Source: Thalassovita litoralis (GTDB lineage: Bacteria; Pseudomonadota; Alphaproteobacteria; Rhodobacterales; Rhodobacteraceae). Taken from it: a stretch of 64,000 nt of DNA. Where the stretch lies: contig NZ_FXTO01000005.1 in NCBI RefSeq assembly GCF_900182725.1, positions 110,982-174,981 on the forward strand, read 5' to 3'. The notes under the pieces are model-generated. The model was not told the origin of the DNA and did no database searches. It saw nothing but the letters and a program-made list of their open reading frames with translations. Both the position numbers and the translations under genes were made by a program. Below are positions 42,941 through 50,785 of the stretch, piece by piece; position 1 is the stretch's first letter, and each line of letters opens with the position of its first letter.

Positions 42941-43621
42941 TTAGATAAACCGCCCCGCCAAGGCTCGCGCGGCCTCTGGCACCGCGATTGTGGCGCTGTC
43001 CAGATCCAACTCTTCCAGCGCGACAACGCCAATGGATAACTCTACCCCGGCAAAACCGCTTTGCGGCAGGTGAACCGGGCTGGAAACGCCGATCGCGCCC
43101 TTGTGCAATTCGCCGCGTGTCACGCTATAGCCGTGGTCGCGGCAGAACCGCACGGCCTCGCTGTCCTCGGGTCCAGCCGGACGTGATGCCAGAATGGCAA
43201 TGCCTGCCGCCCCCTTGCTGACAGGGTGGCGCGTGCCGATCCGGTAATGCAGATTGATCATCGCCTCGCGCGGTTCGGCAGTCAGGCTGACCACGCAATC
43301 GTCCCCTTCGGCCATTGATAAAAACGCCGTTGCCCCGGTGCGGTCGGCTAGTTCTTCCAGAACCGGGCGGGCAAAGCTGCGGATCGTGTCCGTGGTCTGC
43401 GCCCCCAGTAGAAACGCCGCTGCACCCAGTACGATCCGCCCATCCTCTAACCGACGCACCATCCCGTGTTCGGCCAGCGTGGCGACGATCCGATAGGCAA
43501 TCGCCCGGTGCAGCTCTAGCTTTGCTGCCAGATCGCCCACTTTCAGCCCCCCCGGTGTCCGTGACACCAGCACCAGCGCATCCAGCCCCCGGTCCAATGT
43601 CTGTAGCGTGCTTGCCGCCAT
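42941..43621 (-). CDS. IclR-family transcriptional regulator
   Basis: This 226-residue regulator has an N-terminal winged helix (LQTLDRGLDALVLVS, LKVGDLAAKLELHRAIAYRIVATLAEHGMV) and the IclR effector domain (FARPVLEELADRTGATAFLSMAEGDDCVVSL, PVSKGAAGIAILA). It is divergent from the P450 fusion gene, with 164 bases in between that hold two exact direct repeats. It probably controls the P450 and perhaps the neighbouring acyl-CoA dehydrogenase that ends 24 bases away. Confidence 0.9.
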   Translation of the reverse strand: MAASTLQTLDRGLDALVLVSRTPGGLKVGDLAAKLELHRAIAYRIVATLAEHGMVRRLEDGRIVLGAAAFLLGAQTTDTIRSFARPVLEELADRTGATAFLSMAEGDDCVVSLTAEPREAMINLHYRIGTRHPVSKGAAGIAILASRPAGPEDSEAVRFCRDHGYSVTRGELHKGAIGVSSPVHLPQSGFAGVELSIGVVALEELDLDSATIAVPEAARALAGRFI

Positions 43622-43712
43622 GATGGATATGCCTCGCTGTCCTACCTTTGGCCTGATCTGCCCCAGTTTCCCTCAATGTGCAAGAAACTGTCCGATAATC
43701 AAAACATGTGTA

Positions 43713-43743
43713 TCATTATTCGCGCTTGATTGTTCATTATTCG
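43713..43743. promoter_or_regulatory. Direct repeat operator in P450 promoter (TCATTATTCG x2)
   Basis: TCATTATTCG occurs at 43713-43722 and again exactly at 43734-43743, 21 bases apart, which places both copies on the same face of the helix. They lie 43 bases upstream of the P450 start and about 95 bases from the divergent IclR gene, a good position for IclR binding. Confidence 0.62.
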
Positions 43744-43785
43744 TAACATAAAATTTCCGCACGACGCAGCCAGAGAGGAAATGAC

Positions 43786-46116
43786 ATGCCCGGTTCCGCA
43801 TCCCCCCAAACCAATCCGGGCGGCACCTGTCCGTTCAGCGGCGCGCAAATGCCCGATGCCGATCTGCCCATGATGGCCGACAGCTTCGATCCGTTCGATG
43901 GCCCCTATCAACTGGACCCGGCCGAGGCCCTGCGTTGGTCGCGTGATCAGCTTCCAGTGTTCTACGCCCCCAAACTGGGCTATTGGGTGGTGTCCCGTTA
44001 TGATGACATCAAAGCCGTGTTTCGGGATAACATATTGTTTTCCCCTAAAAACGTTCTGGAAAAAATCACCCCCGCCACGCCCGACGCGATGGAAATCCTC
44101 AAAAGCTACGACTACGCCATGAACCGCACTATGGTGAACGAGGATGAGCCAGCCCACATGGAACGGCGGCGGGCGTTGATGGATCATTTCATCCCCGCCA
44201 ATCTGGAACAGCATCAGGATATGATCCGCCGCCTGACCCGCGAAAAGATCGACGCCTTTATTGATTCAGGCCGTGTCGATTTGGTTGACGCTATGTTGTA
44301 CGAGGTGCCGCTGCTGGTCGCCCTGCATTTCCTTGGCGTCCCCGAGGATGAAATCGCCACCTTGCGCACCTTTTCTGTCGCGCATTCGGTCAATACTTGG
44401 GGCAAACCCAGCGACGAAAAACAAATTGCGGTGGCCCATGACGTAGGCCGGTTCTGGCAATACGCCGGGCAGGTCATCGAAAAGATGCGCCAGCAACCAG
44501 ACGGCACCGGATGGATGCACCACACCATTCGTATGAATCAGGAAATCCCCGAGGTTGTCACCGACAGCTATGTGCATTCCATGATGATGGCGATCATCGT
44601 TGCAGCGCATGAAACCACGTCTTTGGCGTCAACCAACATGTTCAAAACCCTGCTGACCAACCGTCAGGCGTGGGATGACATTTGCGCCGACCCGTCCCTG
44701 ATCCCCAACGCCGTCGAAGAATGCCTGCGCTATGCCGGGTCCATCGTGGCATGGCGGCGGCAGACCACCGCCCCGACCACCCTGAACGGCATTGACCTGC
44801 CCGAAGGCGCGAAACTGCTGATCGTGCAGGCCTCGGGCAATCAGGACGACCGCCATTTTGAGGACGCCGCCACATTCGACATTTACCGCGATAACGCGGT
44901 GGATCACCTGACCTTTGGCTATGGCGCACATCAATGTATGGGCAAAAACATTGGCCGTATGGAAATGCGTATCTTCCTCGAAGAAATGACCCGCCGCCTG
45001 CCGCATCTGCGGCTTGCGGAACAGGAATTCACCTATCTGCCCAACACGTCATTCCGGGGGCCTGATCACCTGTGGGTGGAATGGAACCCGGCGCAAAACC
45101 CTGAACGCATCACCCCCGCCCTGCGAGAGGCGGACCGCGATTTCCCCGTTGGCGCCCCCGCCCGCCGTGACATCGCCCGCAAGGTCCGGGTGCGCGATTT
45201 GCATCATGAAACAGACGGTATCATCCGCCTGACGCTGGAAGACCCGCAAAACCGCCCCCTGCCCCGCTGGAGCGCAGGCGCCCATATCGAAATCTGCGTG
45301 GGCGACTATGACCGCAAATATTCCCTGTGTGGCACTCCCGGCGATGACGCGTTCCAGATTGCCATCCTGCGCGAGGATGCCGGGCGCGGCGGGTCGTGCT
45401 ATATTCACGATACGGTGCAGGCGGGGCAGACCCTGAAAATGCGTGGGCCGCATAATCTGTTTCGGATGGATGAAACCGCCCCGCATTATACGCTGATTGC
45501 GGGCGGCATCGGGATTACCCCGATCCTTGCTATGGCGGATCGGCTGAAACATCTGGGCAAACCCTATGCGCTGCATTACGCGGGCCGGGCGCTGCGCAGC
45601 ATGGCCCTGCTGGATCGTTTGCGGGCCGATCATGGCGCGGCACTAACCCTGCATCCCAGCGATCAGGGTCAGCGTATGGACCTGCCCGCGCTGGTGGCGA
45701 CGGTGCCGGACGGCGGGCAGATTTACGCCTGCGGCCCCGCCGATCTGCTGACCACGCTGGAAACCCTGACCGCCGACCATCCGGCAGGCACGTTCCACTT
45801 TGAACATTTCAGCGCGGGGTCTTCGGGGCTGGACCCGGACAAGGAACTGCCGTTCGAGGTGGAGCTGGCCGATTCCGGTCTGCTCGTTCAGGTGCCGCGC
45901 GACGGCACCATGCTGGATGCCATTCTGGCCGCTGGAATCGACGTGGGATCAGACTGCCGCGAAGGGTTGTGCGGCTCTTGCGAAGTCACCGTGTTAGAGG
46001 GCGACATCGACCACCGCGACGTGGTGTTGACCCGCGCGGAACGGCAGGAAAACCGCCGCGTCATGAGCTGCTGTTCGCGTGCCAAAAACGGCGGTCGTCT
46101 GAAACTGGCGCTGTAA
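43786..46116 (+). CDS. Self-sufficient cytochrome P450 fused to FMN/2Fe-2S reductase (CYP116B-like)
   Basis: This 776-residue chain is a P450 (about 1-445) joined to a phthalate-dioxygenase-reductase-like part. Seen in the P450 half: I-helix AAHETT (273-278), ExxR as E312-C-L-R315, and the haem loop FGYGAHQCMG with Cys384. The reductase has a flavin/NAD domain (about 455-680, with RKYSLCGTP and GGIGITPILAM) and a plant-type 2Fe-2S domain with Cys724, Cys729, Cys732 and Cys762. This order is that of the CYP116B group, which needs no separate redox partner and takes electrons from NAD(P)H. Substrate is unknown; context suggests a compound that enters acyl-CoA metabolism. Confidence 0.93.
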   Translation: MPGSASPQTNPGGTCPFSGAQMPDADLPMMADSFDPFDGPYQLDPAEALRWSRDQLPVFYAPKLGYWVVSRYDDIKAVFRDNILFSPKNVLEKITPATPDAMEILKSYDYAMNRTMVNEDEPAHMERRRALMDHFIPANLEQHQDMIRRLTREKIDAFIDSGRVDLVDAMLYEVPLLVALHFLGVPEDEIATLRTFSVAHSVNTWGKPSDEKQIAVAHDVGRFWQYAGQVIEKMRQQPDGTGWMHHTIRMNQEIPEVVTDSYVHSMMMAIIVAAHETTSLASTNMFKTLLTNRQAWDDICADPSLIPNAVEECLRYAGSIVAWRRQTTAPTTLNGIDLPEGAKLLIVQASGNQDDRHFEDAATFDIYRDNAVDHLTFGYGAHQCMGKNIGRMEMRIFLEEMTRRLPHLRLAEQEFTYLPNTSFRGPDHLWVEWNPAQNPERITPALREADRDFPVGAPARRDIARKVRVRDLHHETDGIIRLTLEDPQNRPLPRWSAGAHIEICVGDYDRKYSLCGTPGDDAFQIAILREDAGRGGSCYIHDTVQAGQTLKMRGPHNLFRMDETAPHYTLIAGGIGITPILAMADRLKHLGKPYALHYAGRALRSMALLDRLRADHGAALTLHPSDQGQRMDLPALVATVPDGGQIYACGPADLLTTLETLTADHPAGTFHFEHFSAGSSGLDPDKELPFEVELADSGLLVQVPRDGTMLDAILAAGIDVGSDCREGLCGSCEVTVLEGDIDHRDVVLTRAERQENRRVMSCCSRAKNGGRLKLAL

Positions 46117-46179
46117 AATCCGCATCGCCGGGGCAGCCCCAACCGCCTGCCCCAACCGCCTGCCCCGGACCCGCCCCCA

Positions 46180-46575
46180 TCAGCCGGTATAATCGGCGTC
46201 CGCGACATGTTCCAACCAGTCGACGGCCACGCCATCCACCGTTTCGGCAATGGCGATATGGGTCATTGCGGTGCTTTCCGTTGCGCCATGCCAATGCCGT
46301 TCACCGGGGGCAAACCACACGATATCGCCGGGGCGGATTTCCTCTTTCGGGCCGCCCTCGCGCTGCGCCCAGCCCAACCCGGCCGTTACCATCACCGTTT
46401 GCCCCAACGGGTGCGTATGCCATGCCGTCCGCGCACCGGGTTCAAAGGTCACGGTCGCCCCGCTGATCCGCGCGTCACCCGTGCCTTTGAACGGCGCGTC
46501 GAACCGCACGGTTCCGGTAAAATAATCCGGCGATCCCTTGGTTGACGGGGTGCTGCCGCTGCGTCTGATTTCCAT
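46180..46575 (-). CDS. Single-domain cupin
   Basis: This 131-residue cupin has both motifs, [17 protein letters not shown] and [16 protein letters not shown]. It resembles small manganese cupins related to hydroxynitrile lyase-like and carboxymuconolactone-associated proteins ([28 protein letters not shown]). The role is not known. It ends convergently with the P450 gene. A dyad (46598-46621) lies 23 bases upstream of its start. Confidence 0.82.
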   Translation of the reverse strand: MEIRRSGSTPSTKGSPDYFTGTVRFDAPFKGTGDARISGATVTFEPGARTAWHTHPLGQTVMVTAGLGWAQREGGPKEEIRPGDIVWFAPGERHWHGATESTAMTHIAIAETVDGVAVDWLEHVADADYTG

Positions 46576-46597
46576 TCCGGGTCTCCTTTCAGATCAG

Positions 46598-46621
46598 TGC
46601 CGTATTATACCATAATTGGCA
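46598..46621. promoter_or_regulatory. Imperfect dyad upstream of cupin gene
   Basis: TGCC-gt-ATTAT-acc-ATAAT-t-GGCA is nearly symmetric, with arms differing by one base in spacing. It is a candidate operator overlapping the cupin promoter. Confidence 0.35.
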
Positions 46622-46723
46622 TATAGGGCTTTGCCCCTGAACGGATACCCAAAACGAAACCCGTCCCCGCGACAACACGAATTCCCCCCAGCCCGCTTAT
46701 GATGCAGCACCAGACACAGGCGT

Positions 46724-47479
46724 TCAGCGTGAAATGACCACGGGCCGCCCTTGGTGCGTCAGCACGTCAAAGCGCATGTCGAACACGGTTTCTAACATGT
46801 CCGGGGTCAACAGGTCTGGCGTATCCTGATGCCCGATCACCCGCCCGTCTTTCATCGCCACGATCCGGTCAGCCCATCCCGCGGCGGCGTTGATGTCATG
46901 CAACACGATGACAATACTGCGCCCCGTGTCCTGCACCAGCCGGCGCAATCGCGCCATCAAATCGCGGGCATGGCGCGGGTCCAGCGCGTTTAGCGGTTCA
47001 TCCAGCAACAGCCACGGCGTATCCTGTGCATAGGTCATCGCGATAAACGCCCGTTGCCGCTGCCCGCCGGACAGCGACTCCAACGTTCGGTCCGCCAGAT
47101 CGGTCAGCGTGAAACTTTCCAGCGCGGCATCGACCATCGCGGTATCCTGTGCTGTCGGTCGTCCCTGATGATGCGGCCAGCGGCCAAATCCCACCAATTC
47201 ACGCACCCGCAAACGGCTGACCACGCCCGGCGATTGCTGCAACAGCGCAACCACCCGCGCCCGATCCCGATCCGGGGCGCGCAGCGGGTCCAGCCCATCA
47301 ATGCGGATATGCCCTGCCGCCAGATCATGCAGCCCGGAAATGCAATGCAACAGGCTGGATTTCCCCGCCCCGTTCGGCCCGATCAGCGCCGTAATCCCCC
47401 CCGGTTTCAGGGTCAGCGAAATATCATGCAGGATCGGGGTTTTCCCCACGCGATACGACAAGCCTTCGATCTGGATCAT
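46724..47479 (-). CDS. Iron-chelate ABC importer ATPase (FecE/FepC type)
   Basis: This 251-residue ATPase has Walker A GPNGAGKSS, signature LSGGQRQRAF, Walker B WLLLDEP and the H-loop HDINAAAGWADRI. The sequence resembles the ATPases of ferric siderophore importers. Its ATG overlaps the permease stop (ATGA), as do the permease genes with each other, so the operon is tightly coupled: binding protein, permease, permease, ATPase. Confidence 0.93.
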   Translation of the reverse strand: MIQIEGLSYRVGKTPILHDISLTLKPGGITALIGPNGAGKSSLLHCISGLHDLAAGHIRIDGLDPLRAPDRDRARVVALLQQSPGVVSRLRVRELVGFGRWPHHQGRPTAQDTAMVDAALESFTLTDLADRTLESLSGGQRQRAFIAMTYAQDTPWLLLDEPLNALDPRHARDLMARLRRLVQDTGRSIVIVLHDINAAAGWADRIVAMKDGRVIGHQDTPDLLTPDMLETVFDMRFDVLTHQGRPVVISR

Positions 47480-48420
47480 GATGGTTTCCGCCTGAAAACA
47501 AGGAAAAGGAACAGCAAGCCGCCGAAAAATTCCACGATGACAGCCAGCGCCGATTGGCTGGCCAGCAGTCGTTCAAATACGAATTGCCCCGCCACAAGGA
47601 TCGTCGCCCCGATCAGCGCCGCCGCCGGGATCAGCGCGTCATGCCGATGGGTCTGTAACACCTGCCGGGCCAGACTGGCCGAGAGCAATCCCAAAAAGGT
47701 CAGCGGCCCCACCAGCGCCGTGGACACCGACACCAGCGCGGCCACCAGCCCCAGCACGATCAGCACCACACGATCATGCGCCAGCCCCAGACTGCGGGCG
47801 GTGCTGCGCCCCAACCCGGCCACATCCAGCGCCGGGGCCTGCCACAGCGCCACCGCCAGCGCCACCGCGATCACCCCGCCGCCGGTCCAAATTTGGGGGG
47901 TGCTGACCCGGCTGAAGCTGGCGAACATTGCCTGTTGCACGATGGCAAAATCGGCAGGGTCCAACATGCGCTGCACCACCTCGGTCAGGCCACGCAGCAA
48001 CATTCCCAGAATGACACCTGTCAGGATAACCCGCGTCACATCCCCCGCGCCCCGCCGCAGCAGCCCGCCGAATAGCAGCAACGCGGCGCCCATCAGCAGC
48101 GCGGTTTCCATCAAAAACTGCGCCATCGGCGGAAACAACGCCGCCCCAACGCCCCCAAGTATCGCAACCAGCCCGGTTTGAAGCAGCACGAACAGCGCAT
48201 CAAACCCCACGATGCCGGGGGTCAGCAATTGGTTCATGGCAACGGTCTGAAACAGGATTGTCGCCACCCCCGTGGCGGCGCCCACGCAGATCAGCACCGC
48301 CAGCTTGCTGCCCCGAAGCGACAGGATAAACCCCGTGGGTTCTTGCAGCTTCCACAGCAAGAACGCCGCTGACAGCAGCACCAGCCCCGCCGCCAACAGG
48401 AGCAGCCGGGACCGGATCAT
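47476..48420 (-). CDS. Iron-chelate ABC permease (FecCD family, second)
   Basis: This 314-residue membrane protein has the FecCD pattern, including RGAGDVTRVILTGVILGMLLRGL, LGRSTARSLGLAHDRVV and the later VGPLTFLGLLSASLARQVL. It forms a heterodimer with the permease at 48417-49364. The ATG at 48420 overlaps the preceding stop by four bases; a longer frame upstream would lie within the other permease. Confidence 0.9.
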   Translation of the reverse strand: MIRSRLLLLAAGLVLLSAAFLLWKLQEPTGFILSLRGSKLAVLICVGAATGVATILFQTVAMNQLLTPGIVGFDALFVLLQTGLVAILGGVGAALFPPMAQFLMETALLMGAALLLFGGLLRRGAGDVTRVILTGVILGMLLRGLTEVVQRMLDPADFAIVQQAMFASFSRVSTPQIWTGGGVIAVALAVALWQAPALDVAGLGRSTARSLGLAHDRVVLIVLGLVAALVSVSTALVGPLTFLGLLSASLARQVLQTHRHDALIPAAALIGATILVAGQFVFERLLASQSALAVIVEFFGGLLFLFLVFRRKPS

Positions 48421-49364
48421 GATTGCCCCCCGGACCGGGCGGGCGCGGCAAACAGCAACCACAGGAAAATCACCGCCCCAAAGACGGAAAACACCAGCGC
48501 CGCAGGGATTTCAAACGGATAGCGCAGAACCCGCCCGATCACATCGGATGCCAGCACCAGCCCGCCACCGCCAAGCGCGATTATCGGCAGGTTGCCCCGC
48601 AAATTATCGCCCCGCCAGCGGGACACCAGATTGGGCGCGATCAGCCCGACAAAGGGAAATGCCCCCACCGTCACCAGCACCAGCGCGCTTAGCACCGATA
48701 CGATCACCAATCCCAAGGCGCGGGTTTGCCCGTAGTTCAGACCCAAGGACCGGGCCTGTTCCCGGCCAAGTCCTAGAATCGTGATGCGATCCGCGACGGC
48801 ATATAGCAGCAGCGCCAACGCCCCCACGGCCCACAGCCATTCATAACGCCCCTGCATCACGCCGGAAAATTCCGCCAGTCGCCAAACCCCCAGATATTGC
48901 AGCAAATCGGTGGACCACGCGATCCATGTGGTCGCCGCCCAGATGATCCCGGCATAGATCAGCCCGACAATCGGCAACAGCATCGGGTCTTGGCGCGGGG
49001 CGCGTTGCGCCAGCATCAGGAACCCGCCGGTTCCAGCCAGCCCCGCCAATGCCGCCAGCGTCATTTTCCCCGCAATCGCCATGCCCGGCGCCCATAGCGT
49101 GACCAGCAGCAATCCCAGCATGGCGGATTCCGTGGTGCCGGTCAGCGATGGTTCAACCAGCCGGTTTTGCACCACCTGTTGCACCACCACCCCCGCCAGC
49201 GCCAGCCCGGCCCCGGCCAGCAGCGCCGCCGCCGTGCGCGGCAACCGGCTGACACCAAACAGCCACGCATCCTGCCATGAGGTCACAGAGGCCGCGCCCA
49301 GCCACAGGCTGATCCCCACCAGCGCCAACAGCGCAACCAACAGAACCGGGGTTTGGAACCGCAT
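48417..49364 (-). CDS. Iron-chelate ABC permease (FecCD family, first)
   Basis: This 315-residue membrane protein has FecCD features RLPRTAAALLAGAGLALAGVVVQQ, NRLVEPSLTGTTESAMLGLL, LGLGREQARSLGLNYGQTR and VGAFPFVGLIAPNLVSR. It begins five bases after the binding-protein gene. Two different permease chains are typical of catecholate and petrobactin-type siderophore importers. Confidence 0.92.
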   Translation of the reverse strand: MRFQTPVLLVALLALVGISLWLGAASVTSWQDAWLFGVSRLPRTAAALLAGAGLALAGVVVQQVVQNRLVEPSLTGTTESAMLGLLLVTLWAPGMAIAGKMTLAALAGLAGTGGFLMLAQRAPRQDPMLLPIVGLIYAGIIWAATTWIAWSTDLLQYLGVWRLAEFSGVMQGRYEWLWAVGALALLLYAVADRITILGLGREQARSLGLNYGQTRALGLVIVSVLSALVLVTVGAFPFVGLIAPNLVSRWRGDNLRGNLPIIALGGGGLVLASDVIGRVLRYPFEIPAALVFSVFGAVIFLWLLFAAPARSGGQS

Positions 49365-49369
49365 CGCAC

Positions 49370-50287
49370 TTAGCCGTTGCCGCCGTCAAAGGCCGCGATG
49401 ATTTCGTCCAGCGTGTGCATCATCGCGCTGTACCCGCCACCGGCCAGATACAGCGGCGCGGCATCCAGATAGACGATTTGCCCCGATTGCGCGGCTTTCA
49501 TGCGGGCCACGATGGGATTGTCCAGCGTCGCCTTGGCCCCCTGCCCAGCCGCGCCAATCGCGGCCCCCCGGTCAATGACCAGCAGCCAATCGGGGTTTGT
49601 CTCCAGCAGAAATTCAAACGAAACCGGATGCCCGTGCGAGGAGGATTCCAACCCCGCCGCCGCCTCGGGCAAATTCAGTGCGCCGTGCAACCAACCAAAT
49701 CGGCTGTCCGCGCCAAAGGCGGAAATCTTGCCACCGTTGGTCAGCACGATCAGCGCCGTTCCCTTGCCCTGTGTCGCCGCGCGGGCGCGGGTCAGGGCAC
49801 TATCCAGCCGGGCGGTCAGATCGTCAGCCACATCGCGGCGGTCGAATAGCGTTCCATAGGCCGCGATCCGGGCCTTGGCCTGTCCCACCATATCGCTGCC
49901 CCAGATCGACATGTCGACCACCGGGGCAATCGCCGCCAGCGCCTGCCCCTGAGCCGAGGAGCGCCCCCCCACCACGATCAGCCCGGGTTGCAGGGTGGCC
50001 AGTGCCTCGAAATCTGGTTCAAACAGGGTGCCGATGGGTTTGGTCTGTTTGGCTACATCGCTGAGGCTGTCCAGATACAGCGGGCGCGGGGTGCCCTCCA
50101 TCGGTATCCCCAACGCCTGCAAGGTATCAATCGCCGCCAGATCGAACACCGCCAGCGGTGTTGGATTTTCCGGCACTGCCACCGGCCCTGTTGCGGTTTC
50201 AATTGTCACTGTATCGGCCCATACGGCCCCGGCCGCGACCACGGAAATCACAGCGGCCAAAACCCCGCCCCGTACCATCATGCGCAT
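49370..50287 (-). CDS. Iron-siderophore periplasmic binding protein
   Basis: This 305-residue protein has a signal peptide (GGVLAAVISVVAAGAVWA) and the type III binding fold (ENPTPLAVFDLAAIDTLQALGIPM, PGLIVVGGRSS, NPDWLLVIDRGAAIG). It resembles receptors of the YclQ/FatB group for ferric siderophores. The ATG at 50287 has AAAGGATG six bases upstream. The gene is divergent from the DUF2218 gene. Mature ligand identity is not visible. Confidence 0.88.
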   Translation of the reverse strand: MRMMVRGGVLAAVISVVAAGAVWADTVTIETATGPVAVPENPTPLAVFDLAAIDTLQALGIPMEGTPRPLYLDSLSDVAKQTKPIGTLFEPDFEALATLQPGLIVVGGRSSAQGQALAAIAPVVDMSIWGSDMVGQAKARIAAYGTLFDRRDVADDLTARLDSALTRARAATQGKGTALIVLTNGGKISAFGADSRFGWLHGALNLPEAAAGLESSSHGHPVSFEFLLETNPDWLLVIDRGAAIGAAGQGAKATLDNPIVARMKAAQSGQIVYLDAAPLYLAGGGYSAMMHTLDEIIAAFDGGNG

Positions 50288-50298
50288 GGCTGCATCCT

Positions 50299-50314
50299 TT
50301 TGAACTGAGTCAAA
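50299..50314. promoter_or_regulatory. Dyad upstream of iron binding-protein gene (TTTGA-N6-TCAAA)
   Basis: Arms TTTGA and TCAAA are perfectly complementary and lie 12 bases before the binding-protein start, next to its ribosome-binding site. It may be an iron-responsive site (Fur, Irr or RirA type), but it does not clearly match any of them. Confidence 0.35.
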
Positions 50315-50430
50315 CATGGCTGGCCCGGTGCATTGGCGCGGGGTGGCTGTGCGTGTCTGCGAGGTGGTAACGGATTGCGCGATGGGAACGCAAGCCTTAT
50401 TCTGACAAAAACAATCAGGAAGGATTTTCC

Positions 50431-50721
50431 ATGCCGCTTACAGAAACCGGGCAGTTTGAAACGCCCAACGGATCGAAATATCTGCAACAACTGTGCAAAC
50501 ACTTCGCCCATAAGGTGATCGTCGAATATGACGACAAAGAAGGGCTGGCCGCCCTGCCTGCTGGCCCGGCCCGTTTGTACGCCAGCGCCACCGGGCTACG
50601 GGTGGAAATCACTGCCGAGGACGCCGAAGGCCTGACCCGCGCCCGCCACGTCATTGACGACCACTTGAAACGCTTCGCCTTTCGCGAAGGGTTCGAGGGC
50701 ATGTCATGGCAGGCGGTGTAA
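50431..50721 (+). CDS. DUF2218 family protein
   Basis: This 96-residue soluble protein matches the DUF2218 family (GQFETPNGSKYLQQLCKHFAHKV, DHLKRFAFREGF). Members are frequent beside siderophore uptake genes and are thought to have a role in iron use, but no activity is established. AGGAAGGA is placed well before the ATG. It is divergent from the binding-protein gene and convergent with the TonB receptor gene, in the middle of an iron locus. Confidence 0.88.
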   Translation: MPLTETGQFETPNGSKYLQQLCKHFAHKVIVEYDDKEGLAALPAGPARLYASATGLRVEITAEDAEGLTRARHVIDDHLKRFAFREGFEGMSWQAV

Positions 50722-50732
50722 TCGCCCTGCCC

Positions 50733-50762
50733 AAAAAATCGGGGCGGCCCGCAGGCCGCCCC
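50733..50762 (-). terminator. Terminator of TonB receptor gene
   Basis: A perfect 9-bp stem (GGGGCGGCC / GGCCGCCCC) with a four-base loop is followed on the minus strand by GATTTTTT. It lies between the convergent receptor and DUF2218 genes and may act in both directions. Confidence 0.8.
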
Positions 50763-50785
50763 GTTTCAGATCAGAACCGCCCGGA

